Positions 7,337-16,626 of a DNA stretch of 64,000 nucleotides are shown here, piece after piece. The position numbers were made by a program, and so were the translations under genes. The notes under the pieces were generated by a model. That model was not told the origin of the DNA, made no database searches, and saw only the letters and a program-made list of their open reading frames with translations. The stretch's first letter is position 1. Every line of letters begins with the position of its first letter. The DNA comes from JAFGXF01 sp963732595 (GTDB lineage: Bacteria > Chloroflexota > Anaerolineae > Anaerolineales > Anaerolineaceae), in assembly GCA_963732595.1 (NCBI GenBank), contig CAVSZZ010000002.1, positions 2,418,001 to 2,482,000 of the forward strand, read 5' to 3'.

Positions 7337-9770
7337 TGACTGGATGCCGAGGAACGAGGAGGAGGATTTTGCCTCGTCGCTTCACCAACGCACCGATGAA
7401 CTCTACCGAATCCCAAATTCACAGCCGAATGATGATGGTCTCATCGAATGTCCGGTATTGGCACTGCGCGACCTGGTCGTTTTCCCCAGAATGATCTCAC
7501 CCATCTTCATCCCCCCGGGGCCAAGTTTATTGGCTATCCAGGAGGCTCAATACAATGAAATGACAGTCATCGGGCTGCCGCAGAAGAATGCTGAGATCGA
7601 AGTACCTGATCCGGAGGACCTCCTGCCGATCGGCGTCGAGATCGCAGTCGGTCGCCTGTTGAATATGCCGGATGGGAATAACTCAGCCCTGATCCAGGGA
7701 CGACGCCGGGTTGAGGTAACAGAAGTGATCCAGAGGGAACCATATATCGTCGTCAAAGCGAAACCGCTGGTCGAGGATACCGATCTGAATCCACGCATAG
7801 AAGCGCTGATGAGAGCCACACGCAGTCTGTTTGAAAAATGCGTTCAACTGGACCACAGCCTGCCGGAAGAGGCGCAACTGTTCTCGATCAATATCACCGA
7901 GCCCGGTTGGCTGGCGGATATGGTCGCCACCGCAATATCATTCCCGATCAAACAGCGCCAGGCTTTGTTGTTATTACGCGATCCGATCGAAAGGTTGAAG
8001 AAAGTCAATGCATTGCTGGCTCAAGAGCTGGATGTCCTTCGCCTGGAAGATGAGATCCAGGAAAAGGTCCAGACCGAAGTCGACCGTTCACAGCGTGAGT
8101 TCTATCTGCGGGAGCAGATGAAAGCCATTCAGACTGAGCTGGGAGAGGGGGATATCTGGTCACGGGAATTGGCCGAGTTACGCCTAAAGTTGGACAAGAA
8201 GAACCTGCCCGATGAAGTCTATACCCAGGCTCGTAAAGAGGTGGAGCGCCTGGGTCAAATGCAGTCGCTTTCTCCCGAAGTCGGCATCATTCGCACTTAC
8301 CTGGAATGGATATTGGATTTGCCCTGGTTCGAGTCTACCGTGGATAACCTGGATGTCCGGCATGCCAAACGCATCCTGGAACGGCATCATTTTGGATTGA
8401 GGCGGGCCAAGGAGCGCATCCTGGAATATATTGCCGTCATCAGCCTGAATCCGGAAAAACACAAGCAACCCATCCTCTGCTTCGTGGGTCCTCCGGGAAC
8501 CGGTAAAACTTCACTGGGGAAATCGATCGCCCAGGCACTGGGCAGGAAATTCGTACGAGTCTCCCTGGGAGGTGTACGGGATGAAGCGGAAATTCGCGGT
8601 CACCGGCGAACTTATATCGGAGCTTTACCGGGGCGCGTACTCCAGACCATGAAACGCGCGGAGACGATCAACCCCTTGTTCATGCTGGATGAGATCGATA
8701 AACTGGGTGCTGATTTCAGGGGCGATCCCTCCGCAGCGCTCCTGGAAGTACTCGATCCCGAGCAAAATTACACCTTTTCGGATCATTATCTGGAGGTACC
8801 ATACGACCTTTCTCACGTCCTGTTCATCACCACGGCCAACTCGCTCAATTCGATCCCGCCGGCATTGATCGACCGCATGGAAGTGATCGAGTTCCCTGGC
8901 TACCTGGAAGAGGAAAAGGTTGAAATTGCCAGGCGATTCCTGATCCCCCGCCAGGTGGAGGAGAGCGGTCTAAAGCCGGAGGATGTCCAGTTTGATGACA
9001 GGGCTTTGCGCAAGGTCATCGAAGAATACACTTATGAGGCAGGTGTGCGTAACCTGGAAAGGGAGATCGGCAGGGTTTGCAGGAAGATCGCCCGAAAGAA
9101 ATCCGAGAAGAAACCCTTCCAAAGTGAGATCGGCAAGGAAATGATCGAAAAACACCTGGGTCCGCCGCAGTATTTCATCTCGACGGCCGAGCGGCAGGAT
9201 GAGACCGGGGTGGCAACTGCCGTGGCATGGACAGAGAGTGGTGGTGAGATCATGCCGGTCGAAGTCCTCATTGTGGAAGGCAAGGGAAACCTTCAGATCA
9301 CCGGGCAGATCGGTGAGATCATGCAGGAGTCAGCCCAGGCGGCATTATCCTATATTAAATCCAGGGCGAAATACTTCAATATCGCCTCAGATGTATTCGA
9401 GAAATCGGATATTCACATTCATGTTCCGGAAGGAGCCATACCTAAAGATGGTCCCAGCGCCGGGGTCACCATGGCGACCGCCATGGTCTCCGCTTTAACC
9501 GGCAGAAAGGTCTACAAGGATATCGGAATGACCGGAGAGATCACCTTGAGGGGCAAGGTTTTACCTGTGGGCGGCGTGCGCGAAAAAGTCCTGGCGGCGC
9601 AGCGATCTGGCTTAAGAAGGTTATTCCTCCCAGAGCGGAACATCAAGGATCTCGTGGATGTACCGGCAAAAGTAAAGATCGATCTGAAGATCATCCCGGT
9701 CACCCATATGGATGACATTTTAAAAAAGGCGATCTATCCGGAGAAAGCGATCAAGAAAAAGCGATCATAA
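7326..9770 (+). CDS. lon: ATP-dependent protease Lon (copy 1)
   Basis: A complete 814-residue LonA. It has the N-terminal substrate domain (PVLALRDLVVFP near residue 42), a coiled-coil linker, an AAA+ module with Walker A GPPGTGKTS near residue 388 and Walker B FMLDEIDK, and a C-terminal peptidase domain with the catalytic serine in KDGPSAG and the catalytic lysine later. It degrades misfolded and regulatory proteins in the cytoplasm. It overlaps folC at its start and ends at a strong hairpin. A second lon lies at 31.3-33.8 kb. Confidence 0.96.
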   Translation: MKNDDWMPRNEEEDFASSLHQRTDELYRIPNSQPNDDGLIECPVLALRDLVVFPRMISPIFIPPGPSLLAIQEAQYNEMTVIGLPQKNAEIEVPDPEDLLPIGVEIAVGRLLNMPDGNNSALIQGRRRVEVTEVIQREPYIVVKAKPLVEDTDLNPRIEALMRATRSLFEKCVQLDHSLPEEAQLFSINITEPGWLADMVATAISFPIKQRQALLLLRDPIERLKKVNALLAQELDVLRLEDEIQEKVQTEVDRSQREFYLREQMKAIQTELGEGDIWSRELAELRLKLDKKNLPDEVYTQARKEVERLGQMQSLSPEVGIIRTYLEWILDLPWFESTVDNLDVRHAKRILERHHFGLRRAKERILEYIAVISLNPEKHKQPILCFVGPPGTGKTSLGKSIAQALGRKFVRVSLGGVRDEAEIRGHRRTYIGALPGRVLQTMKRAETINPLFMLDEIDKLGADFRGDPSAALLEVLDPEQNYTFSDHYLEVPYDLSHVLFITTANSLNSIPPALIDRMEVIEFPGYLEEEKVEIARRFLIPRQVEESGLKPEDVQFDDRALRKVIEEYTYEAGVRNLEREIGRVCRKIARKKSEKKPFQSEIGKEMIEKHLGPPQYFISTAERQDETGVATAVAWTESGGEIMPVEVLIVEGKGNLQITGQIGEIMQESAQAALSYIKSRAKYFNIASDVFEKSDIHIHVPEGAIPKDGPSAGVTMATAMVSALTGRKVYKDIGMTGEITLRGKVLPVGGVREKVLAAQRSGLRRLFLPERNIKDLVDVPAKVKIDLKIIPVTHMDDILKKAIYPEKAIKKKRS

Positions 9771-9773
9771 AAT

Positions 9774-9803
9774 AAAACAGGCACCTAAAAGGTGCCTGTT
9801 TTT
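9774..9803. terminator. bidirectional intrinsic terminator
   Basis: A 13-bp stem (AAAACAGGCACCT with its complement), a 3-base AAA loop and T runs on both sides, between lon and the convergent coiled-coil gene. It is a good intrinsic terminator for both strands. Confidence 0.85.
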
Positions 9804-9819
9804 ATAAGCTGGCAGATCA

Positions 9820-10287
9820 TCAAGTTTTGGGTTGCTTCTCAGATTCAAGGGCTGTGATGCCATTGCGAACCTGGGTCTGGATCCGGTCCATTTCAAGTTC
9901 AAGCCTGCGCAGTGTATCCAGGACATAATCATCCGAATCACGCTTGGACGCCTCGGCATCTTCCTTGGCCTTGGCCAGGATCTGAGTTGCGCGGTCCTGG
10001 GCTGCCTGTACGGTCGGATCCTGATTCAATAGCTCTTCGCTTTTTTCACGCGCCAGATTGATCGTCCGGTTGGCTTCCTCCTGGGCTTGAGCCAGGATGC
10101 GGTCACGTTGGACGAGCACCTGTTGTGATTTTTTGATCTCTTCGGGGATGGACACACGCATCTGATCGATCAGATCCAGCATGCGATCTTCATCCACTAT
10201 GATCAAATGTGTAAATGGAAAAGGTCTGCTCTCGTTGAACAGTTCTTCAAGGCGATCGACCAGATGTAATATATCCATTGATACCAT
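9820..10287 (-). CDS. coiled-coil protein resembling ATP synthase b-subunit/DivIVA-type helices
   Basis: A 155-residue, highly charged protein. After a short N-terminal part (DRLEELFNES, then a DEDRMLDLIDQMR helix), most of it from residue 50 is predicted long alpha helix rich in Glu, Gln, Arg and Ala. This resembles the stalk of F0 b subunits, but it has no membrane anchor and is not in an atp operon. It follows coaD by 68 bases in the Asp23-fakA-recG-coaD series, so a cell-envelope or division scaffold role is possible (inference). The second Met (10278) is an equally good start. I do not recognise a named family. Confidence 0.75.
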   Translation of the reverse strand: MVSMDILHLVDRLEELFNESRPFPFTHLIIVDEDRMLDLIDQMRVSIPEEIKKSQQVLVQRDRILAQAQEEANRTINLAREKSEELLNQDPTVQAAQDRATQILAKAKEDAEASKRDSDDYVLDTLRRLELEMDRIQTQVRNGITALESEKQPKT

Positions 10288-10355
10288 CCACTAAATGAGA
10301 TTAAGGCATATCGTTGCAAGAACTACACCAGAGTACAGACCTGGTGATCATTTTG

Positions 10356-10883
10356 TCAGTCACGAAGACTCTGGATCGGGTAGACATCGTCATGACTGTT
10401 GATTTCTTTGAATTTCTTCAGCAGGGCTTTCTTGACATGGTGGGGGACCATGCTGCTGACATCTCCTCCAAGTGAAACGATCTCGCGGACTGTGGATGAT
10501 GAAAGGAAGGTGTGCTCTTCATCTGTTATGAGGGCTACAACCTCAATGTCGGGTGCCAGGCGGTGGTTGGCAAGTGCCATGCGGAATTCGGCTTCGAAGT
10601 CAGAGAAGACCCGCAACCCCCTGACGATCACCTTTGCTTTGATCTGATGGCAAAATTCAACAGTCATCCCGCTGTAACCGGTAACTTTAATACCTGGCAT
10701 ATCCCGAAAGGATTCATGGACCAATGCCAGCCGTTCATCCGGGCTGAAAACGAGATTCTTGAGCGGCCGGTCGTAGACGGCAATGACAACTTCATCGAAG
10801 ATCCGCGTGGCCCGTTCAGCGATATTGATATGACCGTAATGGATGGGATCAAAGGTTCCTGGGAAAACGGCACGTACTTTCAT
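10356..10883 (-). CDS. coaD: phosphopantetheine adenylyltransferase
   Basis: CoaD transfers AMP to 4'-phosphopantetheine, the penultimate step of coenzyme A synthesis. The 175-residue protein has the nucleotidyltransferase GTFDPIHYGH motif at residues 9-18 and the late FLSSSTVRE (ISSTxxR-type) motif near residue 127. The ATG at 10883 overlaps the recG stop as TGATG. A longer reading frame exists upstream, but the family starts at this Met. Translational coupling to recG is expected. Confidence 0.95.
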   Translation of the reverse strand: MKVRAVFPGTFDPIHYGHINIAERATRIFDEVVIAVYDRPLKNLVFSPDERLALVHESFRDMPGIKVTGYSGMTVEFCHQIKAKVIVRGLRVFSDFEAEFRMALANHRLAPDIEVVALITDEEHTFLSSSTVREIVSLGGDVSSMVPHHVKKALLKKFKEINSHDDVYPIQSLRD

Positions 10884-13399
10884 CAGCTTATATCTCCTTG
10901 ACCCAGTTTCCAAAAGCGACGGAAGGACTGGGCCAGCATTTGAAATTCCGGTCGTGAAAGCTCCGGGTCCTTCGCAAACATCAGGTGAGCTTCCTTACGG
11001 GCTTTCTCGATCAGATGGATATCCGTTAATTCGGCCAGTTTCAGTTCGGAAAAACCGGATTGACGGGTACCCAGGAAATCACCCGGACCGCGCTGTTCGA
11101 GATCCTTCTCAGCAAGTATAAAGCCATCGTTCGTTTGTGTCATCGCTGAAAGGCGTTCATTTTCGAGGGAATCATTGGTCTCTGGAATCAGCAAACAGTA
11201 GGATTGCTGACGCCCACGGCCGACCCGGCCACGAAATTGGTGCAATTGCGCAAGACCGAAGCGGTTGGCGCCCTCGATCAGCATAATGGTAGCGTTGGGG
11301 ATATCCATACCCACCTCGATTACCGATGTGGAAACAAGGATTTGGTAATGACCATCCCTGAAGCCTGACATGACGTTTTCTTTTTCTTCCGGTTTCAGGC
11401 GCCCATGCAGAAGACCCAGGGCGAGGTTTGGAAAAACCTGTTTCTGCAGTCGTGCATGTTCTTCCACTGCGGCCTTGGTTTCTTCTCGTTCACCTTCTTC
11501 AACAAGTGGGTAAATGATAAATGCCTGGTACCCAAGCGCAACTTGATCCCGGATCTTCTGGTAAGCCCGCTCCCGTTCTCCTGGCGACAACAGACTTGTC
11601 TCGATCACTAGCCGGCCGGGAGGCATTTCATCCAGGACAGATAGATCCAGATCCCCGTAAACCGTCAGTGCCAGCGAGCGTGGAATGGGGGTGGCTGTCA
11701 TGACCAGCAAATGGGGATTATCCCCTTTGGATCGAAGTAATGCCCGTTGGGCAACCCCAAAGCGGTGCTGCTCGTCCACGATGACGAGTTGCAGGTGCTT
11801 GAATTGCACTGGACCTTCGATCAGGGCATGGGTTCCAATGACCAGGCGGATTGATCCATCTTCCAAGCCCCTTCGAGTTTCCTCCTTTTCCTGCGCGGGG
11901 GTATCACCGATCAAGAGTCTGATCTGTTCGCTGCGCATCGGAAAATGCGTATTTGAATCCACCAGGCGGGTAATGGTCAGATAATGCTGTGAAGCCAGTA
12001 TGCTGGTGGGAGCCATCAGCGCTGATTGGGCATTCCCGTCGGCGACAATGGCAACAGCCAGCAATGCTAGAATGGTCTTGCCGGCGCCCACATCACCCTG
12101 GAGCAGGCGGTTCATGGGTCTGCCGGATCCCAGATCCGATGCGATTTCTGAGAAAACCCGTTCCTGGGCGCTGGTGAGTACGTAAGGCAAGGTTTTGATC
12201 ATCTCAGACAATCGTTCAGCCGGAATCATGTACCGTTGGGCGGGCAGGGATTGCCAGCTGGCTTTTTGACGAAGGACTCCCAGCTGCAGGAGGAAGATCT
12301 CATCAAAAGACAATCGATCGCGAGCTGCCCGCATGGTTTCCTGCTTATCCGGAAAATGGATCTGGTACAAGGCGGATGGCAGATCGATCAAATGATTCCG
12401 TTCAAGTGTCTCTGGCGGTAAAAAGTCGGTCACACGGGGTGACCAATACGAGATCGTGTGATACATCTGGTTCCGCAACCAGCGCTGTGTGATATTACCG
12501 GTCAGCGAGTAGATCGGAACAATGCGATTGGTGTGTAATTGCTCGGCATCCAGCTCTTCAAATTCCGGATTGCTGATAACGGGGCGTCCCAGATATTGAT
12601 CGACGCGTCCTGAGATCGACAGCATCCTGCCCGGATGTAATCGTCGGGCGATCCAGGGTTGGTTAAACCAGGTTAAGCGCAGCATGGATGATCCGTCACT
12701 TACGATCGCTTCGGTGATCTTGATATTCCGGTTGCGAACCGGGTGGGTGGATACCTCCTGAACACTCGCAACCACGGTGACATCCTGCCCATATCTCAAG
12801 TCGCGGATGGGTTTCAATTGACTGTAATCATCATAGCGCCGCGGGAAATAGTAGAGAAGATCCCCAAGCGTTAGAAGCCCCAACATGGCCAGGGATTTGG
12901 CTTTTACCGGACCAACGCCAGGCAGTACCTGCAAGGATGCATCAATCCCAAAAAGCGCATCACCCGGCGAACGGGGTTCCGCTGAAGTGACAGGTCGTAA
13001 ACGATTGGTTGGCTGGGGGGTGTGCATCTGTGGTTCGCCGGTGTTCTCAGATCTCGGTCGAGAGGCCGTCTTAATCGGATCTTCAGGTACCGGTTTAACG
13101 CCAGTGATCTGGTCGAGATTTAAACCCGTCCAGATCGATTCCAGATGGGTCCGGCGCTCATCAGGACTAGATCGGGGGTATTGGTCCAGATGATCCTTGA
13201 CCAGCGAAATTTGTTGTTCTGGGATGTTTTCCAAACGTGCTTCAGAAACCCAATTGGACAGCAATTTATCCATTCCACCCAGTACCGCGCGGTTATCATA
13301 ACCGCGATTCCGCTCGGCCTCGATGTATTTGCTCATTTTGATCAATGAATTGGGTGGCATATGGTGATAATTCCTGACTTCGTCTTCGAGCTTAATCAT
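10883..13399 (-). CDS. recG: ATP-dependent DNA helicase RecG, with long N-terminal extension
   Basis: RecG reverses stalled forks and branch-migrates Holliday junctions. From about residue 155 the protein carries the wedge/OB domain, then a superfamily 2 helicase with Walker A GDVGAGKT near residue 445, DEQH box, TATPIPR motif III and the GRVGRG motif VI. The first 150 or so residues are extra relative to E. coli RecG (693 residues) and are low in recognisable structure apart from a helical first half. The total of 838 residues is intact. The gene sits between fakA and coaD. Confidence 0.95.
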   Translation of the reverse strand: MIKLEDEVRNYHHMPPNSLIKMSKYIEAERNRGYDNRAVLGGMDKLLSNWVSEARLENIPEQQISLVKDHLDQYPRSSPDERRTHLESIWTGLNLDQITGVKPVPEDPIKTASRPRSENTGEPQMHTPQPTNRLRPVTSAEPRSPGDALFGIDASLQVLPGVGPVKAKSLAMLGLLTLGDLLYYFPRRYDDYSQLKPIRDLRYGQDVTVVASVQEVSTHPVRNRNIKITEAIVSDGSSMLRLTWFNQPWIARRLHPGRMLSISGRVDQYLGRPVISNPEFEELDAEQLHTNRIVPIYSLTGNITQRWLRNQMYHTISYWSPRVTDFLPPETLERNHLIDLPSALYQIHFPDKQETMRAARDRLSFDEIFLLQLGVLRQKASWQSLPAQRYMIPAERLSEMIKTLPYVLTSAQERVFSEIASDLGSGRPMNRLLQGDVGAGKTILALLAVAIVADGNAQSALMAPTSILASQHYLTITRLVDSNTHFPMRSEQIRLLIGDTPAQEKEETRRGLEDGSIRLVIGTHALIEGPVQFKHLQLVIVDEQHRFGVAQRALLRSKGDNPHLLVMTATPIPRSLALTVYGDLDLSVLDEMPPGRLVIETSLLSPGERERAYQKIRDQVALGYQAFIIYPLVEEGEREETKAAVEEHARLQKQVFPNLALGLLHGRLKPEEKENVMSGFRDGHYQILVSTSVIEVGMDIPNATIMLIEGANRFGLAQLHQFRGRVGRGRQQSYCLLIPETNDSLENERLSAMTQTNDGFILAEKDLEQRGPGDFLGTRQSGFSELKLAELTDIHLIEKARKEAHLMFAKDPELSRPEFQMLAQSFRRFWKLGQGDIS

Positions 13400-13490
13400 A
13401 CCAAAACAACCGGCCAGTAGAATACTTCTTAATTGAGCTGGAGTGGAGAAAAATGGGAACAGACCTCCCGGCAGAATGCTCGCTGGTTCT

Positions 13491-13528
13491 AAAAGGAGCC
13501 GATCGCCCCCTGGACTGGGAGCGATCGG
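13491..13528 (-). terminator. possible terminator after fakA
   Basis: An inverted repeat CCGATCGC/GCGATCGG (13499-13506 and 13521-13528) extends inward with CCC/GGG pairs. On the minus strand it is followed by CTCCTTTTA. The T run is short, so it may also be a pause or an unrelated palindrome. The rest of the 13,400-13,578 gap shows nothing else. Confidence 0.4.
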
Positions 13529-13578
13529 GTATTAAGTTTAGAAGAATTGTAGGGCTGCTGCTTGAATATGCTGCCCGA

Positions 13579-15270
13579 TTATTCAATGGAGAGGATGATC
13601 TGATAATGTGGTTGACCACCCGAATGCATCTCGATCTCAAAAGTGGGGTATTCAGCTTTTATGCGTTCGGCGATACTGGCAATGGAATCCTTATCCATCG
13701 ACTCCCCCCAGAAAAGAGTGATCCGTTCATGTCTGGTCAGGTCGATCTTGGACAACAACCCAAGACAGGCATCCGGTACATTATCTGATGAAAAGACCAG
13801 GTCACCGTTATGGAGACCGATGACTTCACCTTCTTTTACTGCCACGCCATTGACTTCAACAGAGCGGGTTGCCTGAGTTATTTCTCCCGTTTCCACCTCA
13901 GTTAAGGCCTCACACATTTCTGCATAAATGGCATCCAGATCCCCCGCTGGATTCATTTTTAATATTGCAGCCAGTCCCTGGGGTAAACTGCGAGATGGAA
14001 CAACCGCCAGTTTCTTGGTCGATACTGTGACTGCCGTCTGTGCCGCTAGAATGATGTTCTTGTTATTGGGTAGAATAATAATGCGGTCCGTATCCAGGCT
14101 GTCAACGGCCTTCAAGATCTCTTCTGTGCTGGGATTCATGGTTTGGCCGCCACTGATGACTGCGTTGACATCCAGGCTGGCAAAGATCCGGTCAAAACCA
14201 ACCCCCGGCGAAACCGCGATCAAACCGATCATTCCCTGCTCAACCGGATTGAAAGCAACTTCCTCAACGGTCTTTTTCTTCCGCTGTTCCATCTGGATCA
14301 TCAGGTTTTCGGTCTTTTCAGAGTAGACCGTGCCCAATTTCTCAACATATTCGACTGGAAGGTTTTTATTCTCTTTCGGGACATGGATATGCAGCCTGTA
14401 AAAACCGTCGCCCTCTCCGAGTTGGATCGAAGTTCCTATTTCACCCAGAGCATCATAAAAAGAATCCATGATCAACGGTTCTTTCGGAGCAAAATCAAGA
14501 ACAATTTCCCAGTCCTGCCCGGGTTCGATCATTTCCTCGGTATTTTCAAGGTTCATGGTATTGATGGATTGGACATTAACTTCCGGGATATCCATCTCCA
14601 TGCCCTTCACAAATCGGAGCATGCCATCCAGGATGAAATAGAGGCCTTTACCGCCCGAATCGACCACGCCAGCCTGCTTTAAGATGGGTAATAACTCAGG
14701 GGTATGGCTGACGGACTTATCCGCGGCAGTGACGATCGTCTCCAACATGACTTCCAGTGAGTTGGTACTTGCCAGGCTGTCTGCAGCGGCAGTGGCGACA
14801 TCCTTGGCGACCGTCAGGATGGTTCCCTCGACAGGTTTAACAACTCCCTTGTAGGCTGTGTTACGGGCTTCATCAAGTGCCCTGGAAAAAGAGATGGAAT
14901 CCATGATTTCAAGATTATCCAACCCACGCGCAAAACCCCGCCACAGCTGTGAGAGAATGACACCCGAGTTGCCCCTGGCACCCATTAAAGCGCCCTGTGA
15001 AACGGCATGAGCCAGTTTACCGATATTGCTTTCATCAGTTTCAACGATCTCATCGTAAGCAGCCTGCATGGTGAGAACCATATTGGTGCCTGTATCACCA
15101 TCCGGTACTGGGAAGACGTTCAAAGAATTAACCAATTGCTGGTTAGTTTTCAACCAGGTCAATCCCGCTAAGATCAACTGTTTAAAGTGAGCGCCATCGA
15201 TGGTTGAGGGGGGGCTCACTAACGTACTGGTGGGAAAGCGATTGTGTATATTCAGGTCAGTCATGGGCAT
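13579..15270 (-). CDS. fakA: fatty acid kinase FakA-like (DhaL/DAK2 domain) protein
   Basis: A 563-residue protein with an N-terminal DhaL domain (NVFPVPDGDTGTNM near residue 50 with the Mg-ATP-binding aspartates, and GARGNSGVILSQ near residue 95) and a C-terminal DegV-like/FakA domain. FakA phosphorylates fatty acids held by FakB proteins, feeding PlsX/PlsY phospholipid synthesis or signalling. No fakB lies next to it, but plsX is in the window at 37.4 kb. It follows the Asp23 gene by 6 bases, the order common in Gram-positives and Chloroflexi. Two in-frame Met codons (15270 and 15264) compete for start. Confidence 0.9.
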   Translation of the reverse strand: MPMTDLNIHNRFPTSTLVSPPSTIDGAHFKQLILAGLTWLKTNQQLVNSLNVFPVPDGDTGTNMVLTMQAAYDEIVETDESNIGKLAHAVSQGALMGARGNSGVILSQLWRGFARGLDNLEIMDSISFSRALDEARNTAYKGVVKPVEGTILTVAKDVATAAADSLASTNSLEVMLETIVTAADKSVSHTPELLPILKQAGVVDSGGKGLYFILDGMLRFVKGMEMDIPEVNVQSINTMNLENTEEMIEPGQDWEIVLDFAPKEPLIMDSFYDALGEIGTSIQLGEGDGFYRLHIHVPKENKNLPVEYVEKLGTVYSEKTENLMIQMEQRKKKTVEEVAFNPVEQGMIGLIAVSPGVGFDRIFASLDVNAVISGGQTMNPSTEEILKAVDSLDTDRIIILPNNKNIILAAQTAVTVSTKKLAVVPSRSLPQGLAAILKMNPAGDLDAIYAEMCEALTEVETGEITQATRSVEVNGVAVKEGEVIGLHNGDLVFSSDNVPDACLGLLSKIDLTRHERITLFWGESMDKDSIASIAERIKAEYPTFEIEMHSGGQPHYQIILSIE

Positions 15271-15276
15271 CCATCA

Positions 15277-15636
15277 CTAATCGGTGTAACTGATACGCAG
15301 GCCCCGAATGTGAACGTCCACCCGTTCCACGGTCAGTCCTGTAAGTTTTTCAACATTGAAGCGAATGCTGCTGGCAACACTGCTGGCAACTTCAGTGATT
15401 CTGACCCCATATTCAATAACGATGTAGATATCGATGCCGATCCTATCTCCGTTCATCGCAATTTCCACACCGTAAGCCTGATCGCGGATGACCAAATTCA
15501 TGATCCCGCGCAGAAAATCGCGTGAAGTGAATCCAACCACACCGTATGAGCTGAGCGCAGTCTGAGCCGCGATGGTCGCTATTGCGCGGTGGGAAATAAA
15601 GATGTTTCCGTATTTGTTTTCAGTATTATCAGTCAT
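15277..15636 (-). CDS. Asp23/Gls24 family envelope stress protein
   Basis: A 119-residue Asp23/YloU-type protein, which begins with GNIFISHRAIATIAA and has the characteristic GVEIAMNGD..GIDIYIVIEYGVRI beta-hairpin segment. Family members associate with the membrane or envelope and often precede DAK2/FakA genes, as here. AGGATG lies ahead of the ATG. It is first in a minus-strand operon that probably runs through fakA, recG and coaD. It is divergent from rpmB. Confidence 0.88.
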   Translation of the reverse strand: MTDNTENKYGNIFISHRAIATIAAQTALSSYGVVGFTSRDFLRGIMNLVIRDQAYGVEIAMNGDRIGIDIYIVIEYGVRITEVASSVASSIRFNVEKLTGLTVERVDVHIRGLRISYTD

Positions 15637-15666
15637 ATTTCATCCTATGTGTTTAACTACAATGAC

Positions 15667-15694
15667 TTGATTTGGTTACGTTTTATGCTATAAT
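15667..15694 (+). promoter_or_regulatory. rpmB promoter (extended -10)
   Basis: TTGATT at 15667-15672, a 16-base spacer and TATAAT at 15689-15694 preceded by TGC (extended -10). It lies 39 bases upstream of the rpmB ATG. Confidence 0.8.
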
Positions 15695-15733
15695 TGGCGC
15701 TCGTTACAAGGAACTCTGAAAGGATACTACAAG

Positions 15734-15913
15734 ATGGCTAAGTGTGAAAAGTGCGGTAAAGCAACAACCTTCGGACACAATCGAAGTTTTTCCCAGCGGG
15801 CGACCAATCGTATTTTCCGTCCGAATCTGCAGAAGGTAACGATCATAAAAAACGGCCGTAAAGTGAAAACAGTGCTCTGCGCAAAGTGCATTCGCAGAAT
15901 GGGAAAAGCTTGA
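15734..15913 (+). CDS. rpmB: 50S ribosomal protein L28
   Basis: A 59-residue L28 beginning MAKCEKCGK, with GHNRSFSQRATNR typical of the family. It carries two CxxC pairs (CEKC near residue 4 and CAKC near residue 49), so it is the zinc-binding form. It is monocistronic, with its own promoter and a strong terminator. The start is fixed by GAAAGGA about 10 bases upstream. Confidence 0.95.
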   Translation: MAKCEKCGKATTFGHNRSFSQRATNRIFRPNLQKVTIIKNGRKVKTVLCAKCIRRMGKA

Positions 15914-15930
15914 TTCATTGTACAACGGAA

Positions 15931-15962
15931 AAAAATCGCGGAATATCCCGCGGTTTTTTTAT
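15931..15962. terminator. intrinsic terminator between rpmB and rpe
   Basis: A GC-rich stem (ATCGCGG with CCGCGGT, loop AATAT) flanked by an A run and a 7-base T run. It ends rpmB. Its T run includes the rpe stop codon on the other strand, so it probably serves both. Confidence 0.8.
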
Positions 15963-16621
15963 TTTAACTCAAATCTCAAGGATTTGACAGCTTCTAAAAT
16001 ACCCAGTGGAGACCGAAATACGGCTGTGGCAGCCACAAAAACATCCGCACCGGCTTCAGAGATCAGCTTGATGTTTTCAATGTTGATCCCACCATCCACT
16101 TCAAGCCAGGCATGGCTGCCGATGGCATCCAATTTCTGGCGAATTCGGATGATCCTCTCATCCGAACCAGGAAGATAGCTCTGGCCCGAGGCTCCGGGTT
16201 GCACACTCATGATTAAGACAAGATCCACGTTGGATAGTGCTGGATAAATTGCTTCAATCGGTGTACCCGGGTTAAGGACAATGCCGGCCTTGCATCCGAA
16301 AGAGCGAATTTGGGCCAGGTCGGCGAGGATATTAGGGCAGGTTTCAATGTGAATGGTCAGATTGCTGGCACCGGCATTGGCAAAATTCCTGAGGTGGCGG
16401 ATGGGTTCGTGGATCATTAAATGGACATCGATGGGCAGTTCAGTCGATCTTCTGCAGGCTTCCACGATCACAGGGCCCATGGTGATCGTGGGTACGAAGG
16501 CGCCATCCATGACATCCACATGGATCCAATCAACACCGGCGTCTTCAGCCCGTTTGATTTCATCACCAAGGTGAGCAAGATCTGCTGAAAGAATTGAAGC
16601 TGAAATCAATTTATTGTTCAT
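15959..16621 (-). CDS. rpe: ribulose-phosphate 3-epimerase
   Basis: A 220-residue TIM-barrel enzyme that interconverts ribulose-5-P and xylulose-5-P in the pentose phosphate pathway. It has SASILSADLAHL at the N-terminus, WIHVDVMDGAFVP near residue 29, HLMI near residue 63, MSVQPG near residue 137 and EVDGGIN near residue 172. The ATG at 16621 is chosen because the frame upstream overlaps the kinase gene. The start lies 5 bases from the kinase stop, so the two are co-transcribed. Confidence 0.94.
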   Translation of the reverse strand: MNNKLISASILSADLAHLGDEIKRAEDAGVDWIHVDVMDGAFVPTITMGPVIVEACRRSTELPIDVHLMIHEPIRHLRNFANAGASNLTIHIETCPNILADLAQIRSFGCKAGIVLNPGTPIEAIYPALSNVDLVLIMSVQPGASGQSYLPGSDERIIRIRQKLDAIGSHAWLEVDGGINIENIKLISEAGADVFVAATAVFRSPLGILEAVKSLRFELK

Positions 16622-16626
16622 GACCG